Notes: generated by a model from the sequence alone, not told the origin. Positions 52,729 to 61,977 are shown, counted from the stretch's first letter. The stretch is DNA of 64,000 nucleotides from Bacilli bacterium (GCA_017501465.1 JAFVWY010000015.1:1-64000), one strand, 5' to 3'. Translations and numbers: made by a program.

Positions 52729-53696
52729 TGCGTAAAAAAATAAAAAATAAAATTTTAACCCCTAGTAAAATAAAGAGAAAAAGATCCTTTGAAGACGCTT
52801 TAGAAGTTTATGAAAATTATTTAATAGTTGAAAGATTATATTCTGATTATACAACCTTGAATTATATTAAAGATATTAGAGATTTTAATGACTTTGTAGA
52901 AAGTGAAGGCTTTGGGGATGCTTTAAATTTAGAAAGTAATAAAATTTCTAGATATTATATTTCTTATTTATCTGATAAATATTCAAAAAGAACTATTAAT
53001 CGAAAATTATCATCTTTAAGAGGTTTTTATAAACTAATTCATGAAAGAGGTTTAATTGAGTTTAATCCATTTGAAGAAGTACAATCAATTAAAACCGATA
53101 AACCATTACCTCATTATCTTCAAAAAAATGAAATTGAAGAAATGTTTAACAGCATTAATAATGATACTCCACTTGGTATGAGAGATGAGGTTATTCTAGA
53201 ATTGTTATATGGTTCAGGACTTCGTGTTAGTGAATTATGTAGCTTAACATATAAAAGTTTTGACTTTGGTAATAAAATGATTTTAGTGTATGGTAAAGGT
53301 GCGAAAGAAAGATATGTACCGATGAGTGATAAAGCAATTCAAGCTATTGATGTTTATAGAAGTATTGCAAGACCTATTCTACAAAAAAGAAATACTGAAA
53401 ATATTGACCCTAATGAATTTATTTTAAATAATCGTGGTGGTGCATTAACCCCAAGAGGTGTTAGGGTAGTTTTAAATAACATTATTACTAAAACATCTGA
53501 TACATTTAAAATTTCACCTCATATGTTAAGACATACATTCGCTACCCATTTATTAGATGGTGGAGCAGATTTACGAAGTGTTCAAGAAATGTTAGGACAC
53601 GTAAACTTATCCACTACCCAAATTTATACTCATGTATCAATTGAACAAACGATGAAAGCTTATATGGAACATCATCCAAGACAAAATAAGGAGTAA
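52728..53696 (+). CDS. xerC: Tyrosine recombinase XerC
   Basis: A 322-residue tyrosine recombinase with an N-terminal SAM-like core-binding domain and a complete catalytic set: Arg166 (GSGLRVSEL), Lys190 (YGKGAKER), His265 and Arg268 (HMLRHTFATHLL), His291 (LGHVNLSTTQIYTH) and Tyr300. It resolves chromosome dimers at dif with a partner recombinase. The position behind trmFO identifies it as XerC/CodV rather than a mobile-element integrase. It has about 20 extra basic N-terminal residues. Its first base is the last base of trmFO. Confidence 0.92.
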   Translation: MRKKIKNKILTPSKIKRKRSFEDALEVYENYLIVERLYSDYTTLNYIKDIRDFNDFVESEGFGDALNLESNKISRYYISYLSDKYSKRTINRKLSSLRGFYKLIHERGLIEFNPFEEVQSIKTDKPLPHYLQKNEIEEMFNSINNDTPLGMRDEVILELLYGSGLRVSELCSLTYKSFDFGNKMILVYGKGAKERYVPMSDKAIQAIDVYRSIARPILQKRNTENIDPNEFILNNRGGALTPRGVRVVLNNIITKTSDTFKISPHMLRHTFATHLLDGGADLRSVQEMLGHVNLSTTQIYTHVSIEQTMKAYMEHHPRQNKE

Positions 53697-53700
53697 ATTA

Positions 53701-54654
53701 ATGAAAAGAAAATTTGAAAAAATTAGTTATGAATCATTTAAAAAAGCATTCCCCAATATTAGCGATGAAATAGTTAGAAGAATTTATAATGAAATAAAAA
53801 TTCCCGTTCGTAAAACTAAATTCAGTGCCGGCTATGATTTTTCAACTCCCATTGATTTTGTCTTAGAACCAAATGACTCATATATTATTCCTACCGGGAT
53901 TAAAGCTTATATGAATGAAGATGAATATTTGGGAATGTATATTAGAAGTAGTTTTGGTATCAAAAAAGATATTATTTTAAAAAATGGCGTAGGTATTATC
54001 GATTCAGATTACGTAGATAATGAGTCAAATGAGGGACATATTATGGTTGCGATAAGAAATATTGGTGATACTACTTTAGTTGTTAAAGCTGGTGAATGTG
54101 TATCACAAGGTATTTTCCAAAAGTATTATACGACTGTTGATGATGAATCAAATGATGTAAGAACTGGCGGAATTGGTAGTACTACAAGTGTTTTAAAATT
54201 AGAAAAAGCCTTAATTGAAGATGCTAGCCAAATGTTAGAAATTCAAAAAGAATCTTTTAAAGGATACAATAAAAAGTATGGTAAGTTTTCATCTAACCCT
54301 GCCTCAATGTCACTTGATCGTATGAAATTTAATATTAATTATCGTTTAGGTGATTACCAAAAAATCATTTTAAAAGATAAAATTATTGGTGGAATTTTTA
54401 GTTTCATTCTAGAAAATGAATCGACTTGGCATATTGCTCAATTCTATATTCATCCTGATTATGAACATTTAGGATACGGAACGCAAGCTTTCCAAATGTA
54501 TCTAGACAACCATAAATTTGTTAAAGTTTGGTATGCAGACACTATTAAACAAGAAGTAAAAAATGTTGAATTTTATCAAAAGTTTGGTTTCAAAATTATT
54601 GATGAAGAAGAAGAAAATGAGGGTTTAAGTTTTGTAACTCTAATTAAAAAGTAG
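53701..54654 (+). CDS. Fused dUTPase and GNAT acetyltransferase
   Basis: A 317-residue fusion. Residues 15-165 are a trimeric-type dUTPase: motif 1 SAGYDF (42-47), motif 2 RSSFGIK (82-88), motif 3 NGVGIIDSDYVDN (95-107, catalytic Asp101) and motif 5 RTGGIGST (154-161). Residues 166-317 are a GNAT domain with the acyl-CoA-binding region IHPDYEHLGYGTQAF and FYQKFGF. dUTPase removes dUTP and makes dUMP; the acceptor of the GNAT part is unknown. The frame is open and both halves look complete. AAGGAG lies before the ATG, five bases after xerC. Confidence 0.87.
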   Translation: MKRKFEKISYESFKKAFPNISDEIVRRIYNEIKIPVRKTKFSAGYDFSTPIDFVLEPNDSYIIPTGIKAYMNEDEYLGMYIRSSFGIKKDIILKNGVGIIDSDYVDNESNEGHIMVAIRNIGDTTLVVKAGECVSQGIFQKYYTTVDDESNDVRTGGIGSTTSVLKLEKALIEDASQMLEIQKESFKGYNKKYGKFSSNPASMSLDRMKFNINYRLGDYQKIILKDKIIGGIFSFILENESTWHIAQFYIHPDYEHLGYGTQAFQMYLDNHKFVKVWYADTIKQEVKNVEFYQKFGFKIIDEEEENEGLSFVTLIKK

Positions 54655-54670
54655 GAAAATATCATTAAGC

Positions 54671-54707
54671 AAAAAAGAATTAATAAATTGTTATTAGTTC
54701 TTTTTTT
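54671..54707 (+). terminator. Terminator after the dUTPase-GNAT gene
   Basis: AAAGAATTAATAA pairs with TTATTAGTTCTTT with one mismatch around ATTG, followed by T. Confidence 0.8.
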
Positions 54708-54759
54708 GACTAAATAAAATAAATTCATTAAAAGTCTTAGTAAAAAATAATTAAATCAT

Positions 54760-54788
54760 TTGCTAAAAACCGGGTTTTGTAGTATAAT
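54760..54788 (+). promoter_or_regulatory. Promoter of the rpsB operon
   Basis: TTGCTA, 17 bases, TATAAT. The spacer contains the dyad AAAACC-G-GGTTTT. Confidence 0.65.
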
Positions 54789-54794
54789 AATTAC

Positions 54795-54914
54795 GGCAAA
54801 AAAATACACACAAAGTAGGAGTTATTTTACGTATTGCACTATAAAGTGTTGTAAAATAGCGTTGATTACGATGGAGGCCAAAAATTATTAGACAATAAAT
54901 TGGAGGAAAAAGAA
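54795..54914 (+). promoter_or_regulatory. Structured rpsB leader, likely S2 autoregulatory element
   Basis: About 120 bases of leader. TATTTTAC (54823-54830) pairs with GTAAAATA (54851-54858), enclosing CACT/AGTG (54837-54840 and 54845-54848). GATGGAGGCC at 54870-54879 lies below it, 36 bases before the real start. Many Firmicutes carry an S2-binding leader before rpsB; assignment here is by position and structure. Confidence 0.55.
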
Positions 54915-55778
54915 ATGTCAGTAATTACAATGAAAGACTTATTAGAAGCAGGAGTTCATTTCGGTCATCATACTCGCCGTTGGAACCCTAAAATGAAGGA
55001 GTATATTTTTAACTCAAGAAATGGTGTTTACATCATTGACTTACAAAAGACTGCAGATAAACTAGAAGAAGCTTACGCTGCTTTAGTTGATATCGTACGT
55101 CAAAACAACAAAGTACTATTCGTTGGTACTAGAAAACAAATTCAAGATATTATTCGTGAAGAAGCAACTCGTTGTGAACAATACTATATCGACAAACGTT
55201 GGTTAGGTGGAACAATGACTAACTTTAAAACTTTAAGAAAATCAATTGCAAAACTTCACCGTTATGAACAAATGGCTGAAGATGGTACATTTGAATTATT
55301 ACCTAAAAAAGAAGTTATCGCTATTAAGAAAGAACAAGCACGTTTAGAAGGATTCTTTGGTGGTATTAAAGATATGACTGGTCTTCCAGGTGCAGTATTT
55401 GTAGTAGATCCAAAAACTGAACACAATGCTGTTGCAGAAGCTCGTAAATTACATATTCCAGTATTCGGATTAGTTGATACTAACTGTGATCCAGATGACG
55501 TTGATTATGTTATCCCTGGAAATGATGACGGTGTTAGAGCTGTTAGATTAATCGTTGGTGTTATGGCAAATGCTGTTATCGAAGGTAACGGTGGTGCTGT
55601 TGAACCTTATCAATTACCAAAAGAAGAAACTCCAGAAAAACAAGAAGAAGCTCAAGCAAAACCTGCTAGACCAAAAAGAGCTCCAAAACCTAGAGCACCA
55701 AAAGAAGAAAAAGCTGTAGAAGTACCTGCTGAAACAGCTCAACCAGCTGAAAAAGCTGAAGAACCACAAGCTGAATAA
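54915..55778 (+). CDS. rpsB: Ribosomal protein uS2 with a C-terminal extension
   Basis: A 287-residue uS2. The core (1-235) has [24 protein letters not shown] and [20 protein letters not shown]. The last 50 or so residues are an Ala/Pro/Glu/Lys-rich tail ([16 protein letters not shown]) absent from B. subtilis S2 and probably disordered. Start chosen at the ATG after GGAGGAAAAAGAA; a TTG at 54900 is in frame. First gene of rpsB-tsf-pyrH-frr. Confidence 0.95.
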   Translation: MSVITMKDLLEAGVHFGHHTRRWNPKMKEYIFNSRNGVYIIDLQKTADKLEEAYAALVDIVRQNNKVLFVGTRKQIQDIIREEATRCEQYYIDKRWLGGTMTNFKTLRKSIAKLHRYEQMAEDGTFELLPKKEVIAIKKEQARLEGFFGGIKDMTGLPGAVFVVDPKTEHNAVAEARKLHIPVFGLVDTNCDPDDVDYVIPGNDDGVRAVRLIVGVMANAVIEGNGGAVEPYQLPKEETPEKQEEAQAKPARPKRAPKPRAPKEEKAVEVPAETAQPAEKAEEPQAE

Positions 55779-55799
55779 TTTATTAGGAGATAATTAAAT

Positions 55800-56681
55800 A
55801 TGATTACTGCTGCATTAGTAAAAGAATTAAGAGAAAAAACTGGCGCTGGTATGATGGACTGCAAAAAAGCTCTTACTGAATGTAATGGCGATATCAACGC
55901 AGCTGTTGACTGGTTAAGAGAAAAAGGTATTGCAAAAGCTGCTAAAAAACAAAGCAGAATTGCTGCTGAAGGTTTATGTGAAGTTGCATTCGATGGTAAC
56001 TATGCTTACTTATTCGAATTAAACTCTGAAACTGACTTCGTTGCTAAAAATGAAAAATTCATTACTTTATTACAAGAAGTTGGCGCTATTTGTATCGCTA
56101 AAGGTGCAAACGATGCTGAAACTGTTTTAAATAATGGTGGTGAAGAATTAATCGTTAATGCTACTGCTACAATCGGTGAAAAAATCAGTTTAAGAAGAGT
56201 TCAAAAAGTTGTTAAAACTGATTCACAAGTATTTGGCTTCTACAAACATATGGGTGGTAAAATTGCTACTTTATGTGTAGTTGAAGGAACTGATGCTGAA
56301 GTTGCTAAAGATATGAGTATGCAAGTAACAGCTACTAAACCTTTATATTTAGCAAAAGAAAATGTACCTGCTGATTACATTGAAAAAGAAACTCATATTC
56401 AAATGGAACTTTGCAAACAAGATGAAAAATTAGCTGGTAAACCTGAAGCTGCTTTAGCTAAAATTGTTGAAGGTAAAGTTAATAAAGGCTTAAAAGAAGT
56501 TTGCTTATTAGATCAAGCATTCGTTAAAGATCCAGGAGTAACTGTTGCTCAATATTTAGATAACAAACATTCTAAATTAGTTGAATTCGTTCGTTATGAA
56601 GTTGGCGAAGGTATGGAAAAACGTAATGATGATTTCGCAGCTGAAGTTGCTGCTGCTGCCGCTGCTGCACAAGCTAAATAA
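55800..56681 (+). CDS. tsf: Elongation factor Ts
   Basis: A 293-residue EF-Ts with the N-terminal UBA-like domain (LREKTGAGMMDCKKAL), TDFVAKN, and paired core domains including AKDMSMQVTATKPLYL and AKIVEGKVNKGLKEVCLLDQ. It recycles EF-Tu-GDP. A short Ala-rich tail (AAEVAAAAAAAQAK) ends the protein. AGGAG lies before the ATG. Confidence 0.97.
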   Translation: MITAALVKELREKTGAGMMDCKKALTECNGDINAAVDWLREKGIAKAAKKQSRIAAEGLCEVAFDGNYAYLFELNSETDFVAKNEKFITLLQEVGAICIAKGANDAETVLNNGGEELIVNATATIGEKISLRRVQKVVKTDSQVFGFYKHMGGKIATLCVVEGTDAEVAKDMSMQVTATKPLYLAKENVPADYIEKETHIQMELCKQDEKLAGKPEAALAKIVEGKVNKGLKEVCLLDQAFVKDPGVTVAQYLDNKHSKLVEFVRYEVGEGMEKRNDDFAAEVAAAAAAAQAK

Positions 56682-56718
56682 TTAACTTATAATTAACCAA
56701 TAAAACCAAGGAGGCAAT

Positions 56719-57426
56719 ATGGAAAGAGTTATTGTCAAATTAAGTGGTGAGGCATTTGCTGGTGGAAAAGGTGCTGGTATTAATGCTTCTTCCGTAAGAG
56801 AAATAGCTAAAGAAATTAAGGGGTTAGTTGATTTAAATTACCAAGTTGGTATAATCATTGGGGCTGGTAATATTTGGAGAGGTAGAGATGCTGCTGAAAA
56901 TGGTATGGAAAGAGCAAGCGCTGATTATATGGGCATGCTTGGTACTATTTTAAATTCTCTAGCTTTACAAAATGCCTTAGAATCTTTAGGTGTTCCGACA
57001 AGAACAATGACAGCAATTGAAATTCCGAGTGTTGCTGAACCTTATATTAGAAGAAGAGCTATACATCATTTAGAAAAAAATAATGTTGTAATCTTTGGTG
57101 GAGGAACTGGTAATCCATTCTTCTCAACTGATAGTGCTGCGGCATTAAGAGCTGCTGAAGTAGGTGCAAAAACTATTTTAATGGCTAAAAATGGATGCGA
57201 TGGCGTTTATGATTCAGATCCTAGACAAAATCCTAATGCTCAAAAATTCTCAAAAATTAGTTATCAAGAATTAATTGAAAGAGAATTACAAGTGATGGAT
57301 TTAACTGCTGCAACTTTATGTAAAGAAAATGATATTAAAACAATTGTTTTCGATATGAATGTAAAAGGAAATGTAGTTAAAGTTCTAGAACATCCTGAAA
57401 TCGGTACAATAATTGAAAACCAATAA
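56719..57426 (+). CDS. pyrH: UMP kinase
   Basis: A 235-residue amino-acid-kinase-fold protein with KLSGEAFAG, GAGNIWRG, DYMGMLGTILN, FGGGTGNPFFSTDSAAALRA and GCDGVYDSDPR. It phosphorylates UMP to UDP. AGGAGG precedes the ATG. Confidence 0.97.
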   Translation: MERVIVKLSGEAFAGGKGAGINASSVREIAKEIKGLVDLNYQVGIIIGAGNIWRGRDAAENGMERASADYMGMLGTILNSLALQNALESLGVPTRTMTAIEIPSVAEPYIRRRAIHHLEKNNVVIFGGGTGNPFFSTDSAAALRAAEVGAKTILMAKNGCDGVYDSDPRQNPNAQKFSKISYQELIERELQVMDLTAATLCKENDIKTIVFDMNVKGNVVKVLEHPEIGTIIENQ

Positions 57427-57441
57427 CAAGGAGAAAATATA

Positions 57442-57999
57442 ATGCCTAAACAAGTATTAAATGCTGGCGAAGACAGAATGAAAAAGAGTATTGAATCTCT
57501 TAAAAAAGAATTCGCAAATGTTCGTACAGGAAAAGCAAATCCTGCAATTTTAAATAATATTCAAGTTGAATATTGGGGTGTTGAAACTCCATTATATCAA
57601 GTAGCTAGTATTTCTGCACCTGATTCTCAAACAATCACAGTTAAACCTTATGATAAAACATTAGTAAAGACTATTGAAAAAGCTATTTTAGTAGCAAATT
57701 TAGGTTTAAATCCTAATAATGATGGTGAAATGGTTAGAATTCCAATTCCACCACTAAATGAAGCTACTAGAAAAGATTTAGTAAAGGAAGTTAAAAAACT
57801 TGCTGAAGAATCTAAAGTTGCTATTAGAAATATTCGCCGTGATGTATTAGAACAACTTAAAAAGATGGAAAAAGATGGTGTGATATCAGAAGATTCACTT
57901 CGTCAATACTCAGATGAAACTCAAAAATTAACTGATAAATATATCGGTGAAATTGAAAGTGCTGCAAAAGAAAAAGAATCTGCAATCATGAGTTTCTAA
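57442..57999 (+). CDS. frr: Ribosome recycling factor
   Basis: A 185-residue RRF with EDRMKKSIESLKKEFANVRTGKANP, APDSQTITVKPYDK and VRIPIPPLNEATRKDLVKEVKKLAE. With EF-G it splits post-termination ribosomes. AAGGAG lies before the ATG. It closes the rpsB operon before a strong terminator. Confidence 0.97.
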   Translation: MPKQVLNAGEDRMKKSIESLKKEFANVRTGKANPAILNNIQVEYWGVETPLYQVASISAPDSQTITVKPYDKTLVKTIEKAILVANLGLNPNNDGEMVRIPIPPLNEATRKDLVKEVKKLAEESKVAIRNIRRDVLEQLKKMEKDGVISEDSLRQYSDETQKLTDKYIGEIESAAKEKESAIMSF

Positions 58000-58009
58000 T
58001 TAGTATAAT

Positions 58010-58035
58010 AACGTTGTGGTAACACAACGTTTTTA
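58010..58035 (+). terminator. Terminator of the rpsB operon
   Basis: AACGTTGTG and CACAACGTT pair perfectly around a GTAA tetraloop, followed by T. Confidence 0.92.
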
Positions 58036-58059
58036 TTTCATAAGAAAGGAGGCACTAAA

Positions 58060-60135
58060 ATGGAAAATGAAAGAAAAGTAATGATTTGTCCTAAATGTGG
58101 AAGTGTAGTAGAAATTTCAGAAAACCAAACTTTAGGCTTATGTAGCTTTTGTGATAGCTTAACACCGTTACCATTTTTTATAACTAGTAAGGATAGCTTT
58201 GATTCAGAAACTTATAAAAATATGTTAAATAGAGTAAATAAAGCTAACTCATTTAGTTTAACTCATCAATTTCATCGTGCTTTTAATCTTTATGATAAAC
58301 TAATTAAAAATTATTATAATTTAGATATCGAGGATTATTATCCTTATTTTGGTAAAGCTCTTGCTCAATATGGGGTTACGTATTCTATAAACGAAAAGTT
58401 AGAAAATGAACTAATTTGTTTAAAAATCGTTAAAGAAAGTATTTATGAAAATGAAAACTATATAAGAGCGATTGAATTATCTGATATTAATACAGAAGCT
58501 GTATTAAAACAAACGGCTCTTTTGATTGATCAATTCCAAAAAGATGTTAAAAAAGAATTAATAAAAGCGACGCCAATTGATGTATGTATTTTAGTTGATG
58601 ATACATCTAAAAACAAGGATGCAAAAGTTGATAAAGCTTTAGCTTCTAGAATTTTAGAAAAACTAACTAAAGCAGGATTCACATGTAGTATTACAAATGA
58701 TTTATTAGATAAGGTAAATAAAGAATTTGTCATTGATATTCATAAACAATTATTAATGGCTGAACATTTAGTGGTTGTCTCAAGCGATTCTACTTATTTA
58801 AATGAACCTTTATTTAGACATGCTTGGATGAGCTATTTTACAGAAGATGAACTAAATGAAACTATTCTTAAAAGAATGAGTGTTGTTACTAATAATATTG
58901 ATATTAAAGAAGAATTACCAATATCAAATGTGGAATTTTTCTTAACTACTAATTTAGATGAACATGTAAATTTTGTAGTTAATAGTTTACAAGAAGTTTT
59001 AGTTGATAATGAAAAATACCAATTAGAAATTGCTCAATATAGTGAATTAAATAAAAAACTTGAAAATAAAGAATTTGATGAAGTTCGTAATGAATTAAAT
59101 AAAGTATTAGAACAAGGGAATTTAGATTATCACCAATGGTGGATAATGTTTTTAGCAAAACATAAGATTAGTAGTATTACTGATATTGAAGATAAAGCGA
59201 TTAATTTGCAAGACAGCTACTATTTCCAAAAAGCCTATATCACATCTCCTAGATGTATTAAAAAACATCTTCATGAATATTATTTAAAATGTATGGCTTC
59301 ATTAGAAAAATTATCAGCTATTGATGAAGAATATGATAATTTAGTTTTAGTTGCACAAAAGAACTTATATAAAAAATCAGTTGCATTATTATATTTATCA
59401 ACGATTCCAGTCATATTAGCAAGTCTTCTATGCTATCTTACTATATCGGTAGGAAACATTACACAAATATTATTGATGATTGGTATTAATGCAGTTGGAT
59501 ATTTCTTCTTTGTTAAAAAACTACTTAATGTTTTAAGCCTTGGTAAAGTATCAAGAGCGTTATCTAATGAAGATGAAAAAAACAGATATTTCCAACAAAT
59601 TAAAAAGGCTTTAAAACCAGAAGAAGCGGCTAAATTTTTACCAAGTAGATATGGTAGAAAAATGCATTTAGCTGGATATGTATTACTAGTGATTTGTGTC
59701 TTAATGACTTCTTTTATTGTTATAAAAGAATCAGTGATTAAGGTTAAAAATAAAAATTTAGATTACTATTATATTTTTAATTCTGTTGTTATAACAGGTG
59801 GTAGTGGTGAAAAAATTATCGTTCCTTCCATTATTGGGGGAAAAGATGTAATTAAGATTGATGATGAAGCTTTTAAAAGTGATAGTGATTTAAAAGAACT
59901 TATTATTAGTAATGGTATTAAAGAAATTGGTGATAATGCATTTAGTGATTGTAAGAAATTAGTAAATGTTACTGTTCCAGCTTCTATTAAAAAATTAGGT
60001 AAAACTCCTTTTGAAGATAGTATCTATATAAAAGAGTTTTTATATCAAGGCAAGTATTTTTCACCTGCTGATTTCTTAGGAAATGATTATCAAAAAGAAA
60101 TGATTGTTGAATTTATTACACCAAACAATAAGTAA
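58060..60135 (+). CDS. Zinc-ribbon, TIR-like, membrane and LRR protein
   Basis: A 691-residue protein. Order of parts: zinc ribbon (Cys10, Cys13, Cys28, Cys31), a helical region, a TIR-like domain (about 172-310: IDVCILVDDTSKNKD, ILEKLTKAGFTCS, LLMAEHLVVVSSDSTYL, LFRHAWMSYF), more helices, two membrane helices (about 448-490) and one near 555-572, and a BspA-type leucine-rich repeat (LKELIISNGIKEIGDNAFSDCKKLVNVTVPASIKKLG). Where Firmicute TIR proteins have WVKNEW, with the glutamate that NADase TIRs need, this one has LFRHAW, so NAD cleavage looks unlikely. The N-terminal half should be cytosolic and the LRR outside. Function unknown. GGAGG precedes the ATG. Confidence 0.72.
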   Translation: MENERKVMICPKCGSVVEISENQTLGLCSFCDSLTPLPFFITSKDSFDSETYKNMLNRVNKANSFSLTHQFHRAFNLYDKLIKNYYNLDIEDYYPYFGKALAQYGVTYSINEKLENELICLKIVKESIYENENYIRAIELSDINTEAVLKQTALLIDQFQKDVKKELIKATPIDVCILVDDTSKNKDAKVDKALASRILEKLTKAGFTCSITNDLLDKVNKEFVIDIHKQLLMAEHLVVVSSDSTYLNEPLFRHAWMSYFTEDELNETILKRMSVVTNNIDIKEELPISNVEFFLTTNLDEHVNFVVNSLQEVLVDNEKYQLEIAQYSELNKKLENKEFDEVRNELNKVLEQGNLDYHQWWIMFLAKHKISSITDIEDKAINLQDSYYFQKAYITSPRCIKKHLHEYYLKCMASLEKLSAIDEEYDNLVLVAQKNLYKKSVALLYLSTIPVILASLLCYLTISVGNITQILLMIGINAVGYFFFVKKLLNVLSLGKVSRALSNEDEKNRYFQQIKKALKPEEAAKFLPSRYGRKMHLAGYVLLVICVLMTSFIVIKESVIKVKNKNLDYYYIFNSVVITGGSGEKIIVPSIIGGKDVIKIDDEAFKSDSDLKELIISNGIKEIGDNAFSDCKKLVNVTVPASIKKLGKTPFEDSIYIKEFLYQGKYFSPADFLGNDYQKEMIVEFITPNNK

Positions 60136-60140
60136 AATAA

Positions 60141-60166
60141 AAAAACCGTTATTATTAACGGTTTTT
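60141..60166. terminator. Bidirectional terminator between convergent genes
   Basis: AAAAACCGTTA pairs with TAACGGTTTTT around TTAT. A and T runs flank both sides, so it can serve both the TIR-like gene and the minus-strand ytqB-type gene, whose stop lies inside it. Confidence 0.9.
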
Positions 60167-60700
60167 CTTTTTATTTATCGTAATTAAATATGGAGCATTT
60201 ACTTGATTAACTGGTTTAAAAGTAGTTGCGAGATATAATTTACTATCAAGTGTTTTAATATATTCATCAATCGCATTACTTTCAATAAAACCATTGTCAT
60301 GACCAGGATATGCAATAATAAAAATAACCATATCTGGATTTACATCAAATGAATTAACTAAGTTTGAAATAGCATTAATGGTTTGATCTTTAGTTGTGGT
60401 AATGTTTTTATCTCCATTTGGTAAATAACCTAAATTGAACATTACACAACTACAATTAGAAACATTAATATTTTCAAAAGAAGTTAAAAAGAATTCAATA
60501 TTATTGCAGTCCTTTGTTAGTGCTTTCGAATTCCTAATTGCTGTTTCTTGAATGTCATATGCTAAAACTTTGCCATTTGGTACTAGTTTTGATAAAAATA
60601 GTGTATCAAATCCATTCCCACAAGTGGCATCGACTACTAAATCGTTATCCTTAACGTGTTCTTTAATTAGGATGTGTGCTAATTCGTATGTTTTGTACAT
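60155..60700 (-). CDS. mnmM: YtqB/MnmM-type SAM-dependent methyltransferase
   Basis: A 181-residue class I methyltransferase: motif I VVDATCGNGFDTLFL, acidic VLAYDIQ, and FNLGYLPNGDK in place of the usual NPPY. This is the YtqB family. In Bacillus subtilis YtqB (MnmM) methylates nm5U34 of tRNA to mnm5U, as I recall the published work. AAGGTGACC lies before the ATG on the minus strand, and the gene overlaps its upstream partner by 22 bases, so the two are co-translated. Confidence 0.85.
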   Translation of the reverse strand: MYKTYELAHILIKEHVKDNDLVVDATCGNGFDTLFLSKLVPNGKVLAYDIQETAIRNSKALTKDCNNIEFFLTSFENINVSNCSCVMFNLGYLPNGDKNITTTKDQTINAISNLVNSFDVNPDMVIFIIAYPGHDNGFIESNAIDEYIKTLDSKLYLATTFKPVNQVNAPYLITINKKKNR

Positions 60701-61623
60701 TGGTCACCTTGATATATATTTAATATTCTCATATATTTATCGATTTCATTTAAAACAACAAACTTTTTTAAAGTCCACTTTGGGGCAAGTAATAAATCTT
60801 TTGGTGCATCACCTGTTAAACGATGGATGACAACACTTGTGCTAAATAGTCTTAGTTGTTCAGCTGTGATTGTAGCATATTCATCTAAAGTAAGTAGTTT
60901 GTATGGAAGTTTTTTATGCCTTACAGCCATTGGTGTTCCTTCCATTATGTGAAGCATATGAATCTTAATGCCAAATAGATCTAATTGACTTAAAAACTTA
61001 GCGGTATTGATCATATCATATAATGTTTCATCAGGTAAACCATTAATCATATGGGCAATTACTTTGATGCCGGCAGCATTTAACATGTTGACAGCATTAA
61101 CGAAGTCTTGATTAGAATATCTTCTATTGATTTTGATTGCTGATATTGGATTGCTGGTTTGAAAGCCTAGTTCAACCCAAACTTCACATTTTTCATTAAC
61201 TTCTTTTAATAGTTCTACAACCTCACTGTTGATACAATCGGGTCTTGTTGCAATAGATAGGACTTTAATGTTTTCATCAAGATTGATAACTTCATAGTAA
61301 ACTTGACGTAGCTTTTCAATTGGAGCGTAAGTGTTGCTGCCTGCTTGTAAATAAGCAATGTATGTAGTACTTTTCCATTTTTTTGATTGCATCTCAACGC
61401 CTTTTTGGAATTGGGTCTTCAAATCATCATTAACATTACCGGCAAAATCACCGCTTAATAATTTACTACAAAAACAACAACCAATGGTACTTTTAGTTCC
61501 ATCTCTGGTTGGACATGTAAAACCTGCATTAAGGCTTACTTTAGTTACTTTATCACCGAATCTATCTTTTAAATAATTATTTAAAGTAACGTAGTGTTTT
61601 TCATGGTTCATTAAATGTTTCAT
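60679..61623 (-). CDS. mnmL: YtqA/MnmL-type radical SAM protein
   Basis: A 314-residue radical SAM enzyme of the TIGR01212 family. The cluster-binding region is FTCPTRDGTKSTIGCCFC (Cys37, Cys49/50, Cys52), followed by LQAGSNTYAP, IATRPDCI and WVELGFQT. YtqA (MnmL) acts with YtqB in wobble-uridine modification in B. subtilis, converting cmnm5U toward nm5U. The pairing of the two genes supports both assignments. Start chosen at the ATG 15 bases inside the longest frame, because AAGGGGGAT lies just before it. Confidence 0.85.
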   Translation of the reverse strand: MKHLMNHEKHYVTLNNYLKDRFGDKVTKVSLNAGFTCPTRDGTKSTIGCCFCSKLLSGDFAGNVNDDLKTQFQKGVEMQSKKWKSTTYIAYLQAGSNTYAPIEKLRQVYYEVINLDENIKVLSIATRPDCINSEVVELLKEVNEKCEVWVELGFQTSNPISAIKINRRYSNQDFVNAVNMLNAAGIKVIAHMINGLPDETLYDMINTAKFLSQLDLFGIKIHMLHIMEGTPMAVRHKKLPYKLLTLDEYATITAEQLRLFSTSVVIHRLTGDAPKDLLLAPKWTLKKFVVLNEIDKYMRILNIYQGDQCTKHTN

Positions 61624-61719
61624 ATTATCCCCCTTCATTAATATAGTACTATTTTACTACAAAAAAAATTTTTTGTCACAATTTAAGATTATTAACATAT
61701 AATAAGGTGAGGTGTTTTA

Positions 61720-61977
61720 ATGAAATTAAAAGAATTATTAGTTAAAGATGTAATTAATGAATATGATGGATTAAAGTTAGGACGAGTAAACGATTTGGAA
61801 ATAGATATTGCAAGTGGGAAAATTTTAAATATCCGTATTAAAGATGGCAAGATATTGCAAAACTTGATTAGAAATACGCAAACGATTGAAATACCATGGC
61901 AAAAAATTATTAAAATTGGTAGTGATGTTATCATAGTGGATACAAATAATAATTTAATAAATTCTAAAGCTGATTAA
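61720..61977 (+). CDS. YlmC/YmxH-family PRC-barrel protein
   Basis: An 85-residue PRC-barrel protein: LLVKDVINEYDGLKLGRVNDLEID, ILNIRIK, EIPWQKIIKIGSDVIIVD. YlmC/YmxH members occur mainly in spore-formers and are linked to sporulation; their molecular role is unknown. AGGTGAGG precedes the ATG. It is divergent from the mnmL gene; TATAAT near 61697-61702 is a probable -10. Confidence 0.8.
   Translation: MKLKELLVKDVINEYDGLKLGRVNDLEIDIASGKILNIRIKDGKILQNLIRNTQTIEIPWQKIIKIGSDVIIVDTNNNLINSKAD

Noticed and set aside
52728-53696. Integrase of a mobile element
   Set aside because: Its place directly behind trmFO is the normal site of xerC, and no attachment repeats, tRNA or phage genes are near.
58060-60135. 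An anti-phage TIR NADase system
   Set aside because: The catalytic glutamate position is alanine, no partner gene (STING, Thoeris ThsA, Argonaute) is adjacent, and the gene lies between housekeeping operons.
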